Below are positions 12,501 through 25,639 of a stretch of DNA of 64,000 nucleotides, piece by piece; the first letter of the stretch is position 1, and each line of letters starts with the position of its first letter. Made by a program: the position numbers and the translations under genes. Under the pieces are notes generated by a model, which was given only the letters and a program-made list of their open reading frames with translations, searched no databases and had not been told where the DNA came from. This DNA is from Rhizophagus irregularis (Eukaryota; Glomeromycota; Glomeromycetes; Glomerales; Glomeraceae): NCBI RefSeq assembly GCF_026210795.1, contig NC_089446.1, positions 372,001 to 436,000 on the forward strand, written 5' to 3'.

Positions 12501-12895
12501 CATTACATGAATTTTTTTATTTTTTATTACATAAATTATTTAATATTAACTAATTTATACCTTGATTTGATCAAAAATGTTCAGTGCATAGCAGATCAAT
12601 TAAATGACATCATGCATTCCTATATTCGTCTTACATTTGACAATGTGTTATATACTAGCTAACCTGAATAAGGATAGGTTTGAGATATAGTCAATGAGTC
12701 CGACTATTTGGATATGGTTTAGTTGGACAAATATTACCAATATAAGGATAGACAGGTTTTTTTTGGTAGCGATAATAAATTGTGTCATGTTACAATAACT
12801 AATAAATAATAAGATCAATCAGTTCAGTTCTTATTTATTTATAAAAAAATCATTTTCATTACGTTCTTAAATGATATTCATTGTTATATTTTACA
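9552..12895. other. Intergenic, no gene seen
   Basis: 3.3 kb of AT-rich DNA without a convincing exon. It includes a short (AAT)n microsatellite at about 10522-10546 and repeated TCTGGTAAAATTTG/TCTGGTCAAATTTTG motifs near 11428-11480. The open frame at 12323-12553 lacks plausible composition and splice context. Confidence 0.55.
10522..10546. repeat. (AAT)n microsatellite
   Basis: About eight consecutive AAT units follow a T run and an A run. Confidence 0.85.
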
Positions 12896-15588
12896 ATGTC
12901 TTTGGGCACCTCTAAAAACGTGATCCTTTCAAACTCTGACAAGGGTAAAATTCAAGTAAACCAAAGAGATTTAATTGATAAGATTTTGGCTCGGTAAATT
13001 GTTAACTCTTATGACATCATTATTCCCTATTTAGCTAAAACAAAAAAATTATCTTTTTTTCACTTTTTAGATACTCTCATAAATTTGTAATATTCCGAGA
13101 ATTAATGCAAAATTCTGGTAAAATATTTACATGCCTTACATATTCAATTCATAATTTAACAAAAAAAAATTAATTATCGTTTACGTACTTTAATAAAGAT
13201 GATGCGGAATCATCAAGTGTTAAAATTATATTTGAAACCAATGGCAATAAAATTACAAGAATATTATTTAAAAATAATGGATTCGCTTTTAGACCTGAAG
13301 ATTGGGATCGTTTAGTGAGTATTGCCGAAGGAAATCCTGATGAGCTTAAGGTAAAAAAAAAATAACAATAATTTTATATTCATATCAACTTTTTTTTAAT
13401 TAAGTCATTTTATTGACCTTTATCGATAAAATTTCCTTTTTATAACACTAATAGATAGGAGCTTTTGGCGTAGGATTTTATACATTATTTTCTGTTACAG
13501 AAAATCCATTGTAAGTAATTTGTTTTTCTCTTTTACTCAGTGTGAACTATTCAATAAATAATAATGATGTTATATTTAATAGTGTTACTTCTGGCGGACA
13601 AGGTATGGCTTTTTATTGGCGTGGAAACAAAATATTCACGAAAAAAGGACCAATTGACGATGATGATGACTGGACAACATTTATTATGGACACTAGGGAA
13701 CCTTTAATGGTAAATATTGCTTAAACATAATTGTATATCTGATATACAGTATATCATGATATTTATGCATCGATTTACCCTTTTTTCTCACTAATTAGAT
13801 ACCAAATATTGAAGAACTCTCAAAGTTCTTAGTCAATTTATTGGTAAGTTAGTTATATAATATTGCTAACTGTTATTATTAATTTTATTAATATTATATT
13901 CCGTCCATAACAATAATAGGGGTTTACGGATAATATTAAAGAAATATCAATGTATATTGATAATAAATTGATAACAAAACTATCAAAGAAAATGCAAGAT
14001 TCAAAGTCGATTGATATTACATCTGGTTTTAATACATTTTCTTCAAAAAATATGTTTCATCTCACATCGGTAGATCTTAGGCATGTCCAACTAGATGTTG
14101 AGAGATTACTTATACCAAAAAAAATAAATATAAAACATCTTCACTCAGATGTGTATAAAATGGAAGAAACATCTATAATATTTAGAATTGCTAAAGGAAG
14201 TTTGAACGTTAATATTAGCAAAGAATTTTCCAAAAAAATGGGACAAATAATTAAGAAAGGCTTACCAAATAATACGTCCATCCAAATGCTTTTTACTGAA
14301 TTCGATGAACGTAATACATCCAAAGATTATTATAAGGACCTTTCTCCTATATTTAAAGATTTAATTTCATATCCTGAACAAGGAAAAATATATATTGGTT
14401 TCCCAACTAATCAAACAACTGGTTCTTGTTCTCACTTAGAAGCTCGTGTGATTCCTACTGTAAGTATATTTTAATTTATACATATCATAATTTATTAAAT
14501 GTTAGTATTATCTTAATATAATTATGCTCTTCTAGATGGAAAGGGAATTGATTGATTTTGCTGAACAAACATTAGCTGAATATAACAATGAAATGTTATG
14601 TCTAGGAGGAACATTAAGTAGAATTTTATATGAATATGAAATGGCTCAAATATCAAACTTCTATAATGAGATTATCAGTTCTGATATTGAAAAAATTGAA
14701 AAAAATGAAATAACAAAACAGCCTGAAAAACATACACCTGAGCCAAAAATGAAAAGATCGTTACATAAATGGCTTATAAAACGTTTCAAATCCAGTAATC
14801 ACATTCCAACCATGCAATTTTTATCTCCTCACCATGAATTGTTGGAAAAATGGACAGCACATGTGATAGCACATTTTACATACAATGCAAGTACTCCAAA
14901 TGTACAAGTTTCCAAAATAGTGGAAACTCAATTTTTTAATTGTTTGAAACAGAACTTACATATTTTATCAACAAACGGTATCCATCCAATAACTAATGTT
15001 CGCTTACCTAATCCAGAAATGGCAGGATTCATAAAAACAGTTCCACTCATTCCAAAATCTTTATTGGAACAATGTGAACCATTTTTTAATAAAGCCAAAA
15101 ATACAAATCTTACAGTAGAGTTAAGTTTTGAAGATGTTCTAGTTGAACTAAAAAGTCGAACACTTTCTGAAGAAGAAATAATTAAACTTTTAAAATGGTG
15201 GATTTCTTATTTATCAAAGGGAAATCAATATGACACGCGGCTTTTAAAATTTACACGAATCAATGATAGTTCTCAAACTCTAGATACAATTAAATTTTAT
15301 TTGAATCCACACAAAATTTCCTCATATATTGACATTCCATTTGAAGTAATACCATACAATATTTCTAAAAATTTCACTCAGCAGGAGCTTACAGATATTT
15401 TGAAATGGACTGAATTACCATTGATTAATTCGGAAAAGCTTATTGTCAATAATCCTGGATTAGAACCAGACCCTAAATTCGCTGAAAAAGTTCACCATCA
15501 TGTTTTGACAAAAAATTTGGAAAATATTCCACAACAAGATAAAGAAACTATTCGTCCCTATGCAAAAGGCATGGGTGATTTTTGTTGA
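12896..15588 (+). CDS. Sacsin-like GHKL ATPase (DUF3684-type), truncated, 719 aa
   Basis: Eight phase-consistent exons: 12896-12993, 13071-13117, 13199-13350, 13455-13510, 13541-13709, 13799-13843, 13920-14459, 14536-15588. The N-terminal 200 residues are a Bergerat-fold ATPase: FRELMQNSDDAE (N box with catalytic Glu and Mg-binding Asn), NNGFAFRPEDW (in place of DNGxG), IGAFGVGFYTLFSVTE (G box), then TSGGQGMAFYW. This pattern is that of fungal sacsin/NOV-like proteins of the DUF3684 type, which as I recall run to well over 1,000 residues. Here the frame ends at YAKGMGDFC and what follows (FLLKKHPID in another frame) looks like the continuation after a frameshift, so the C-terminal half is lost. 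The role is probably chaperone-like or regulatory ATPase activity; the client is unknown. Confidence 0.8.
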
Positions 15589-16810
15589 AAAAACATCCAA
15601 TTGATTTCTGTATATTTGACCATAAAATAAATGTGCTAAAAATCGCAATAAATCACACGATAATTGTATGGCAATCATACAATAATTATCCTATTTATGA
15701 CCTGAATTTATACAATTGTTTGAGCCAAATTTAGGCCAATTTTAAGAATTGTTATGTGCCGAATTTAGAAATTATTTGTGGGCCGAATTTTAGGAATTAT
15801 TGTGAGTCGAATTAATTTTAGAAATTATTGTGAGCTAACTTTGTTCACGTGTCATGATCGGCAATAAAAAATTTTTGGCCAAAATTTAAATTCCTCCCAT
15901 TTACCTGCTTTAAGCAAAGTGATGATATTTCCTTGTTTATTTCATTTATTAATATAAGAGCAATTTTTATAGTTTAATATTTTCCATAGGTAATAGAAAC
16001 TAAATAACACAGTCAATTATTTTAAAGATAGTTTACAGTATCATTGAGCGTAACTACCTTGACATTATTAAAATTTTACAATTTTTATAATTTGAATTTT
16101 GAGAAAATATTAATACCAATAATAAAATTTCATGTTATTAGGGTTATGGAAAAATGATATTATGAAAAAACAGTAAATAAAATTACAATCTATTTTAACA
16201 ATTATTTTATATTTACAAGAAGTTAAAATTTTTATAAACATAACTTTATTATACTTAAAAATGATTATATTATAATTGAATTTATTTTTTTAATATAAAT
16301 TTCCTTCACATAATAATGGTAAAATGTTTCTTTTTTATAATTATTTGTACACAGATTTAAAGCAACTAAACTAATTGGATAATACATATTTTTAAAAAAT
16401 TTTCAATCTATATAATTTTAACGTGATTGATTCTAGTAATAACCAATACGTAGAGTATTGTTCCAATATCACCCTTTTAATCATTTTGTAAGTTATAATA
16501 ACTATATTGTATCATTTCATTCTCGAAATTTCTCGTGTTTGCTGTGCCATAATATTTCATATGAATTTCTGTGCATGTAATTTAATATGGCTACTTTAAC
16601 TTTATTGTATGCAAATTAATTGTTATATTTGTTATGACAAATAAATAAACGATTTTTATTTATTATATATCATTATGATAAATATCAGATGTATAACCGC
16701 AGTTTGTATAAATAATTCTGACTAGCATTATAGATCACATGATATAATTCTAAATAAATGACATTATGACATGTGAAATTTCATTAGATAATTTGTGTCA
16801 TTTTATGTCA
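15589..16810. other. Intergenic, AT-rich
   Basis: The first 20-40 bp may be decayed coding sequence of the upstream ATPase gene. The rest has no gene and holds a short tandem repeat at 15705-15840. Confidence 0.55.
15705..15840. repeat. Tandem repeat, GCCGAATTTTAGGAATTATTGTG type
   Basis: Four to five imperfect units of about 28-32 bp share the core GCC(G/A)AATTT-A-AATTATTGTG, at about 15722, 15755, 15781, 15807 and 15834. No coding potential. Confidence 0.65.
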
Positions 16811-17335
16811 CTTTCCAACACTGGAATACCTCCCATCTGCTTATTCGGCTTTTGGCATCTGGACGACAATTATATTACTGGACAACATTTCTGGACAACA
16901 TTTCTGGACAACATTTCTGGACAACATTTCTGGACAACATTTCTGGGCAACATTTTGGACAACATTTCTGGACAACATTACTGGACAACAATAAGAATGT
17001 GTATGGGGTAGAATACCTCCCATCTGCTTATTCAGCTTTTGGCATCTGGACGACAATTATATTACTGGACAACATTTCTGGACAACATTTCTGGACAACT
17101 TTCTGGGCAACATTTTGGACAACATTTCTGGACAACATTACTGGACAACAATAAGAATGTGTATGGGGTGGAATACCTCCCATCTGCTTATTCATGGATG
17201 ACAACTATATTTCGGGACAACATTTCTGGACAACAATAAGAATGTGTATGGGGTGGAATACCTCCCATCTGCTTATTCTGCTTTTGGATCTGGACGACAA
17301 CTATATTTCTGGACAGCAATCAATAACCGGGCAAC
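16811..17335. repeat. Minisatellite with nested 13-bp and ~160-bp units
   Basis: The basic unit CTGGACAACATTT (variant CTGGGCAACATTT) is repeated many times. It is nested in a larger unit that also holds AAGAATGTGTATGGGGT, GAATACCTCCCATCTGC and TTATTC-GCTTTTGGCATC; the larger unit occurs about four times with different numbers of 13-bp repeats. Because 13 is not a multiple of 3, open frames run through it in several frames on both strands; these give low-complexity peptides (DNISGQHFW type) and are not believable genes. Confidence 0.9.
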
Positions 17336-17424
17336 AATTCTTTTATTATTTTACGAGCCTTTTTACTGACTCTTGGAAAAATTTTAGATTTTGTAGGACC
17401 ATATTTATATTTATCTAATAATGA

Positions 17425-17535
17425 ATCATTAACGAAATGAAAATTAACGAAGTACGTGAAAAGGACAACGAAATGAAAATGTAAAACGAAAATTAATGAA
17501 GTACACTAAAAGGATAACGAAATAAAAATGTAAAT
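17425..17535. repeat. Two-copy ~55-bp direct repeat
   Basis: Units containing AACGAAATGAAAATTAACGA-AGTAC and AACGAAAATTAATGAAGTACAC followed by AAAAGGA(C/T)AACGAAAT recur twice with small changes. Confidence 0.55.
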
Positions 17536-20500
17536 ATCAAATATAATTATTGTGTTCTTGGTGTTTAGAATGTAATAATTCATATTGTAAATGTAGACTT
17601 GAAAAAAGAAGTAATGATGAAATTATGGTAATTATAAGCTTGGCCTCATAAGTTTAATTATAAAGGAAAATTAATTAAATAGAATTTTAAGACGTGATAC
17701 TACAATAATAATAATAATCATTTTATTTATATTTTATTTATAATAGGACTTTGTACACGAAACACGTCTATAGCTAATAATTTTTGAACAATTAAGAAAA
17801 AAATCCTAATAATGATTATATTTAAGATGTAAAACAAGTAATCGCAAAATAAACGAAATAAAAGATTCGATGATAATTAAATGACCTAATTCGTCAAGAT
17901 TTTTCATCTCCTTTTCACATTATGATTATCGATCACTTTGTTTATTTGCAATGTCCTGATGGCTTACTAGTTGCGTCACACATAAGAAATTTCATTTGGT
18001 ACACTTTTTTCTCTTCCAAACGGGTGAAGAAAATAAAGATTTTATCTGCTACAGTTTGTAAGTTCGTAACAAAAGTCATGATTTTAACAATTCTTCGTAA
18101 GATTACTACATTCAAAATAGCCAAAATAACCGTTTAAATTTGTATGAAAACAAGAAATATTGAATTCAAACTGGTTTACTTCCGGCTGGCATTATTTAAA
18201 AATTGAATTTATTCTAAAAACCATTTAAAAATTTTGATACAATTTTGTTATAAAAATCTAGTTTACAGATTATCTTTTGTAAAATCGATTTCTTTGAAAC
18301 AAGAATGTCAATCGATCGAATTTACAGTACATCATCTTGCTCATGCGGTATTCTATTATAGACAAAATTTTTGCAAATGAGCAGAAAAGTTCTACTCTAA
18401 TCGTAATGCATAACAATAGTACCCTTAATATCACTTATGGTGAACATATAAATCAGTGGACTGATAAGTGACCTTATTCTAATAAAATAGGGTTAGTATG
18501 TATTTAAAATTATTACTGAGATTATTATTAAAAAAAAAAAAAAAAATACCATGGAACAAAATCACAAAAAAGAGTGTTTCTATTAAGGGATCCGTCCAAA
18601 ATCTCTATTAACCCTATCCAGTATCCAAGCCATCCGACTTATCTAATATCTACTATTGTTTTTTCCTGAAATTTTGAAACTGTATAAACACAACTTCTAT
18701 TTATTTTTTATTTTATTTTTTTGGTTAAATTTTACATCAAGTTTTCTATTACTGTATGAGGCATACTAAACATTTAAAGTCATTAAACAACATAAAACAC
18801 CGAAACACATATCATACAACACAATTGTATCACATATTCAAAGAGTTTCAGCGTCAGAAATTTTACATTGAAAAAGGTCAATATTGGATGATTCATTGTT
18901 ATACTATAGTGATATTTGGATATTTTTAATTTTTACTGTATATACTGAAGAATTTAGAATATTATTCATACACAAATAAAAAAAACAAGAAAATTTGCAA
19001 GGCCCAACATATTTGGATAATAAATCAAATCTGTTTATATATATAATATAATATACTAGGTAATGGCAACCGTTTAAGTATTTTTTTTTCACAGCCAATC
19101 ATCATATTGCATAAGTCCCACGCTAAATTACACAAACCTGAAAATAAAACTTCAAAGAAACAATCATCTAGTTATTACTAATCACTGTTCTATAGAATTC
19201 AGTTAATAAAGTAGTAGCTGGAAATAATGAAATACTATATTAATTATTTTTTTAATTTTTTATTAGCATTCTAAGCATAGTTTTAAACTTACAGTTGTGT
19301 CCGTATGATACATTTATAAAGTTATCACATGGATTTTATTAACATTAATACATTGTTATACAATAATTATGCTAATCTAAACATTTATTTATTCTCTAAA
19401 TTATTTACATTACAAGTTGCCAATTAAATTGCGTTGTCGATATTGCGATCCTTTTTTTTTTTAACTAACAATCATATAATTTTCATTTGATGGATGTATG
19501 ACAATCATCCACTTGTTTCATCCATATAATCTGTTTTGATTTTTAAAATTTTTTATTATTTGTAATTATTTTATATTATATAAATAAAAATGTTCCCAAA
19601 AATAGCCTTCCTGCCGAGTTTTGACAATTTTTACTGAGGTAATAACTTAAATGACGCAATATCATCTGATATATGACTATTTTAGCGAATTATAAAATTA
19701 TGAAATAATATCTTCCGCAAATGATATTTAACTAACCTCATTCTATTTAGTGGTGCTCTTATGATTTAATTGTATTATTTCATTAATTAAAACAACTCAC
19801 ATCGTAGTATACTGTATAAGCGTAACATTCGTAACAAGATGATTGTTTCTGATCATGTGATATTATGATCTCTGCAATGCAGATAATTAAAGTTAAATAT
19901 TTTGCGGGAATAAATTAAATATATTAAAATAGATTTCATGACATAATAGTATATAATGACGAGCAGTCTTTAAAGGTTATAATGTAAAAAATAGAATTTT
20001 AAGGAAATCAGAATTTTTTACAAATAAGGCAAAAGAAATTATTAAAATACATTGTAAATAACGATGTTGTAAAAGGACATTTTTATTTATACTGCGGATT
20101 TTAAAAACTTACACGATGTTAAAAAATTGAGTTTGCTATACAGTATTTTTTTAATCCTTTATTATTTCGAATCATTGATAAAATATATTCAGCTTTTTCT
20201 AAAAAAAAAATAATCAATTAATAAAAGAATTTTTAAAGGAACTAATCATTATCATCGTGATAATCGTTAGAAATCGAATAATTAAAATAAGGAATCATAA
20301 AGTACTACATATACTATATATAATATAATAAACCCAAGTATTTTTATTAAATCATTTCAGGAATATTTTGAACATTTGATTTTATTAAAGTGAATAAATC
20401 GCATTAAGTATTTTTTCCTTTACTGTGATACTTTTAAACTAAATTTAAACTCGCGTTCTTTGAAGTTATACTATGTCAATAATAATGCCGTAATCAATTT

Positions 20501-21302
20501 TTAATGATTAGCAAAGTTCTTCCATATTTGAATTGTATCAAACTTTTACTGTATTCAAAGTGTAATGATTAAAATTCAAAACTTTTATATGTATTTAAGT
20601 GAAAAGATACAATCATTTAGTTACCAGCGAATGTTCGTTCTATGACCAAATTTCTGCGTAGTTCACTTTGACGAGGTTATATTTGCAATGAAAATATGAA
20701 ATTAATGTTTAAGTTTATTAAAATTAACTATTTCTAAAATGTTTAACATTACATAGAAACTTTTTTATAATAAATCACCATTAACCAGATTCAAAAGGAA
20801 TATTCGTCTTAAGCTTCTCTTAAATTTAATACTTATATGACCATAAAATTATATTTAATAGATTTGAGAAATAATTAAATAGTCGAATTTAGAGATTCCA
20901 AATTGGTGATTTATCTGGAATTCCTTGAATCCTTAAATTAAACTTTATTAAGCTTTTTTTTACATCTAAATTATTTATTTATTTCTAGTTGTAATGTTTT
21001 TATTTTTTATTTATTTATTTCTTTTTTGTAGATTTTTTTTTATCAAAATACAATTTTACTTTGCATAGATTTTGCTAACTAAATTAAGTAATGTTAATTA
21101 TTTTTTTTATTTATTATTCAATTTAATTAAACCAAAAAAAAAAGATATAAATTCTAATCTTGTGTTATAATGATCAAAAATTTAAAAAAAATATTTTTTC
21201 AAAAAAAAATACTAATTTCTCTTCTTATATGACTTTCTTATAGTGTTTAGCGTTATCATTAGATAAATTTGCTTTAATGATATTATAAATAAAATAAATA
21301 TT
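17536..21302. other. Long intergenic region, nothing recognised
   Basis: 3.8 kb of AT-rich DNA. Short open frames exist on both strands (for example 17922-18137, 18904-19098) but have no family resemblance, no splice context and uneven composition. No RNA gene or transposon ends were recognised. Confidence 0.5.
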
Positions 21303-21548
21303 TTGTTGAATGATGAGGATGTAAAGAAAAATGTAGAAAGAATGAAATATTTAGCAAAAATTAATAGTAAAAGAAAATATAGAGCTGCGGATTTAATTGA
21401 ATACGTTTTACTTCGTAATGATCTTAATAAAGGTTCCGATCAAGAATTAAAGGAATTTATTCCTGCTGATACAAGAATGGGATTTATAAGAGGAAATAAT
21501 TATGATGTTTATGTAACTATATTATTTATCATTCTTGGAATTATTTGA
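21303..21548 (+). CDS. Hypothetical coding fragment
   Basis: An open frame of about 80 codons with a protein-like mix of charged residues (KRKYRAADLIEYVLLRNDL, then KEFIPADTRMGFIRG) ends at TGA 21546-21548. There is no ATG at its start; the first Met is 13 codons in. It may be an internal exon or a remnant of a gene whose other parts are gone. I do not recognise the family. It lies about 1 kb upstream of kinase copy 2 on the same strand. Confidence 0.35.
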   Translation: MLNDEDVKKNVERMKYLAKINSKRKYRAADLIEYVLLRNDLNKGSDQELKEFIPADTRMGFIRGNNYDVYVTILFIILGII

Positions 21549-22572
21549 TTGATTACATTTAAATTAATTACGTTCATTATAAGGATAATTTTTCCTTATT
21601 CTGATCAAAATCAAAAAGAGATTAATTTTTAAAAAAATCTTCTTATATATTATTATCATTATTTTTTAATATACTTTATGTATTATCATTATCAATTTTT
21701 TTTAAAAAAAAAATAAAATGATGACGTCTTTAATAAAATCAGCAGATCTAGCAATAATGCAAAATCACGTGATACGTTCGATAGTTATTTTTCAAAAAAT
21801 TTATAGTTAGCAAGTAAAAATATTTTGAGAAAGAAAAAACTCTTTCCCAAAAATATTGGACCAATTTTTTTTATAAAAGCACCGTGACGTTGGACGTTTA
21901 TTTTCATATAAATATAACAAAAAAAAGTTCTTTTTCTAATAAACTTTGAAAGAGTTTTTACCAGAAATGAAAATAATACAACATAAAAAAGCCAAATAAA
22001 TTATTGGAATGTAATTACTTCATTCTTTGATATATTTCGTATTTTTTTTTTATCATATCTGTTATTTTATTTTTGTAAATTTTTCTATATAACGAAAAAA
22101 AAATGTGTCTGACGTTTAGACTTTAGAATAGTCTCCATATAAATAATTTGGATTGTGTAACATGAAAACCCATGACATACCCATTACACTAAAATTTTTT
22201 TTAAGTAAGATACTACAAATTAATAGTCCATTGAATAACAATCATTGATTTTTGTTGATCAAATTATTTGAATATTAATAAGGATACTATCTATTCATTA
22301 AGTATGACAATCAAATTTGTTAAACACAAATTATATTCCGAAAAAAAATAAAAATAAAAATAAAAAAATAAAAAAACGTAAAATTATTGATCATACTAAT
22401 TACTAAATATGTAAATGGTTAGTAATATTTTTCTTTTTTTGGTGAGGCGTAAAATATTACGCCAAAATTTATGTGGGACATGAAATTTGATCAACAATTT
22501 GCATTTTACTAATTTATAAAGTGAATGAACTTAAAATAATTCATTCATTCTTTCTTTCTTATTGATTACATT
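21549..22572. other. Upstream region of kinase copy 2
   Basis: AT-rich; its last 360 bp belong to the duplicated kinase block. Near 22138-22170 the DNA resembles 3138-3170 (AAATAATTTG-ATTGTGTAA-ATG), a dispersed repeat. Confidence 0.5.
22446..22463. promoter_or_regulatory. Inverted repeat upstream of kinase copy 2
   Basis: GGCGTAA, four bases, TTACGCC, about 110 bp before the ATG. It corresponds to the longer dyad at 5051-5076. The right arm lost CTCAT but gained a TT that keeps the inner dyad paired. Confidence 0.45.
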
Positions 22573-24858
22573 ATGTCCACCCTTCGATATGAATTAATTA
22601 ATGCAACAATGAATAGAGCAATATCATTAACAGATACTAATATTTACAATGATATACACAAACGTTTTGAATTTCAAAAACAAACAGTCCTTGCTGGTAA
22701 AATTCTTACAAAGGATGAAAAAACTTATGCAATAAGAGAAATAACTAAAGATTATGATCGAAATAAAGTTAATTATAATTCAGGAACAAAAAGAATTTGT
22801 GAAAATTGTAAGCAAGAATGTTTAGCCACATTATATTGTGAATATTGTGTTCGAAATTATTTAAAAGAAGATTTTTCAAATTGGACATCTGGAAATGATG
22901 TTATTGATAATTTAATACAGAAATGTCAAATGGAATCACTTGAACCAGCGAATATAGTTGAATGGATCCCATATAGTAATTTAGAAAATATTAAATATTT
23001 AACAAAAGGTGGATTTTCTGAAATTTATACAGCAAATTGGATTGGTGGACGATATGATGAATGGGATTCTGAAAAAAAACAATTAAAAAGATTTGGAAAT
23101 CTCAAAGTAATATTAAAAAAATTAGAAAATGTTGAAAGTGCAAATCAAAGTTGGTTTGAAGAGGTTTGTATTATTGTATTCTATATTTTATAAAATTGTT
23201 GTAATTTTTGTATTAGCACTAGTATTTTTACAAATTATTGTCTTTTAGGCTAAATCACATTTAACTATAAGTAATAAAAGGGCGGAGGTTGTTCGATGTT
23301 ATGGTTTAACACAAAATCCATCAAATGGAAATTATATGCTCGTAATGTATAAAATGGATATAGATTTAAGAAAATATTTACAACAAAATCATAATCAACT
23401 TACATGGAAAGATAGAATGAAAATTATTGATGAAATAACTCGTGCACTTTATTGGATTCATAAAGAGAAAGCAGTGCATAGAGATTTACATTCTGGAAAT
23501 ATATTATATTCACAATATAATGATTACTGGTATATTAGTGATCTTGGATTTTGTGGACCTGCTGATAAATCTTCAACAAGTATATATGGAAATCTTCCTT
23601 ACATAGCACCCGAAGTTATTGTTGGAAGAGAATATACTTTTGCATCTGATATTTATAGTATTGCAATTCTTATGTGGGAAATTTCATCTGGACAACCACC
23701 ATTTATAAATTATGAACATGAAAATGATATTGTAATGAATATTATTAACGGTATAAGACCAAAAATTGTGCCAGGAACTCCATTAGAATATAAAAATTTA
23801 ATGAAAGAATGTTGGGATGCTGATCCATTAAAAAGACCCAATATTTCTGCACTTAGGAGAAGAATAATAAGAATTCATTTATATTATCAAAATATGTCAG
23901 ATGAATTATTTAAATCAGAAATGGATAATTTAGAAATGAATAAAGTAGAAGAAAATTATACGAGCAGCAGTTTATTTACAAGTAAAATTCACAACTTTGG
24001 AAATCTACCTGAACCAAGAAATGCAACAGAAGGTATAAGTGTATAATATTTTATTAATAAATATATTTATTTTAAAATACATTATTAATGTTATCTTTTT
24101 ATCATAATAGAAGAACAAGAAGGTATAACTGTATAAATAATTTCTACCATTTTTTGTTACTATAATAATTTATTTTTAAATACTTTATTTATTTTGCTTC
24201 TAATAGCGTTTCATAGTAAATCATATGATTTTAACATTCCTAACAATAGTAAGTATTTAATAACATTATAGCGTTTAATTATCATATAATGATGTTTAAT
24301 AATCAATTTTTTTATTTTAGTTAACGACTTTAATAAATCAAATGAACAGAATAGTAGCAAATCATCAAAAGTAATTACTATTTTTAGAGGTAATGTGTTT
24401 TAATTATGTTCAAATCAAGATTGATTTATATATTAAATCTATAATTTAATTTTAGATAGTAATAAAAAATTATCTAAATTATTTAAAAAGTTGCAAATAA
24501 AGTCAAATAGTAAGTAAATTACTAACGAATTAAATTACCATATCAATTAAATTTATTTAACGCGACTTTTATTTAAAATTTAGATGATGAAAAGAAAATA
24601 ACTCAGCAACATGTCGATGGTAGGTGAAAATTTTACGTAATAACAAACGATTTTTATACTACTTTAAGTATGTTCATGTTCTTATAGATGATGACGAAGC
24701 ATATAATAATCCAAATCTTCATTCAGAAGAACAAGATGAACTGGAAATTCCTGATGGTAAGCTCTTAAAATAAACTAGTAGAAATGATAAATTTCTTTAT
24801 AGTAAAGCAAACAATTAATCTATAATTAATTTATTTTTTATCTTTAGATGGATTTTAA
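22573..24858 (+). CDS. TKL-like protein kinase, copy 2 (9 exons, 555 aa)
   Basis: Exons: 22573-23163, 23249-24032, 24111-24122, 24207-24248, 24321-24389, 24456-24509, 24584-24619, 24688-24756, 24848-24858; all join in phase. It has the same architecture as the copy at 5197: cysteine cluster, FSNWTSGND preamble, kinase domain with GGFSEIY, VILKKLE, HRDLHSGN, ISDLGFCGP and APE, then an acidic tail made of tiny exons including a 12-nt one. Differences cluster in the first 70 residues, in the segment after YMLVM (YK here, ME there), in DEITRALYWIH versus NLITLALYHIH, and just after KRP (NISALRRRI versus DADTVCDKI). Such patches suggest gene conversion with other family members or diversifying selection. 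Exon 5 is one codon longer. All catalytic residues are kept, so it is probably active. Confidence 0.88.
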
Positions 24859-25454
24859 ATTGTCTTTTGATAAATCAAATTAACAATATTTTTTTTTATA
24901 TTTTAAATTATTATCACTTATTTATCTTGGATTATTTAAACACTAAGACTAGAGTAGTAAATGTTTTACAAAATTCTTAGTTTGTAGTTTAAATAATTTT
25001 AATAAATTTATTCAAATTATTTGTATAAATACCATACTATATTGATTTAATGAATTAGTATACCATTTAAATTATTCAAATTTTTTAATGTTGTTCTATT
25101 ATAATAAGAAAAAATTAACATTTCGATAGTAGTAGCTAAATTTTAGATTCGAGTATTCAATAAAATTTATTTTTTTAAAAAAAAAATAAAAAAATAAATA
25201 TTAATAAGCAATGCTTTTAATTACAGAATTATTGAACGTTCTCTAATATTATTACAATTTATTACAATTTATTCGCGATACCACAGCCATAAAAAAAATT
25301 CTGGAACGTACGTTTCAATACCTTTGGTAGCATTTCGATTCATAAATTTTTGATTAAGTTTGGACATAATATTACTGACGGCAAGAATGGCGAGAGAAAA
25401 TATACATATCATTCGTCCTATAAAAACGAAATGTGTTATATTTATTTTAAATTC
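24859..25454. other. 3' flank of kinase copy 2
   Basis: The first ~165 bp are shared with copy 1. The rest is AT-rich with no gene. Confidence 0.5.
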
Positions 25455-25572
25455 GTGCTCATGTGTAATAAGTGTCTAAAAAAGCACCATTTTGTTTAAA
25501 TTTTATTTTTTTGTAATAATACACAAATCGGATCAAATGGTGCTTTTTTAGACATTTATTACACATGAGCAC
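25455..25572. mobile_element. Foldback MITE, 118 bp, ~38-bp arms
   Basis: GTGCTCATGTGTAATAAGTG... at the left and its reverse complement ending ATTACACATGAGCAC at the right form near-perfect arms of about 38 bp (through TCTAAAAAAGCACCATTTG) around a ~40-bp loop. No target duplication is clear and no transposase is present. Confidence 0.7.
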
Positions 25573-25639
25573 AAATATAAAACAAATTCAACACATGTAT
25601 GATAGTCAAACATATTTTTTATAAACAAAAAATAAATCT

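Larger units (their letters stand above)
22210..25025. repeat. Duplicated kinase block, copy 2
   Basis: Direct repeat of 4860-7590, about 17.4 kb away. The first two exons keep a constant offset of 17,376 bp, with no indel across exon 1, intron 1 and exon 2. Later introns carry small indels. Confidence 0.85.

Noticed and set aside
12323-12553. 76-codon plus-strand frame
   Set aside because: Composition is not protein-like at the end (F/L runs), no splice context, no family.
16766-17418. Several open frames of 66-119 codons on both strands
   Set aside because: They are produced by the 13-bp minisatellite; the peptides are pure repeats and every frame is equally open.
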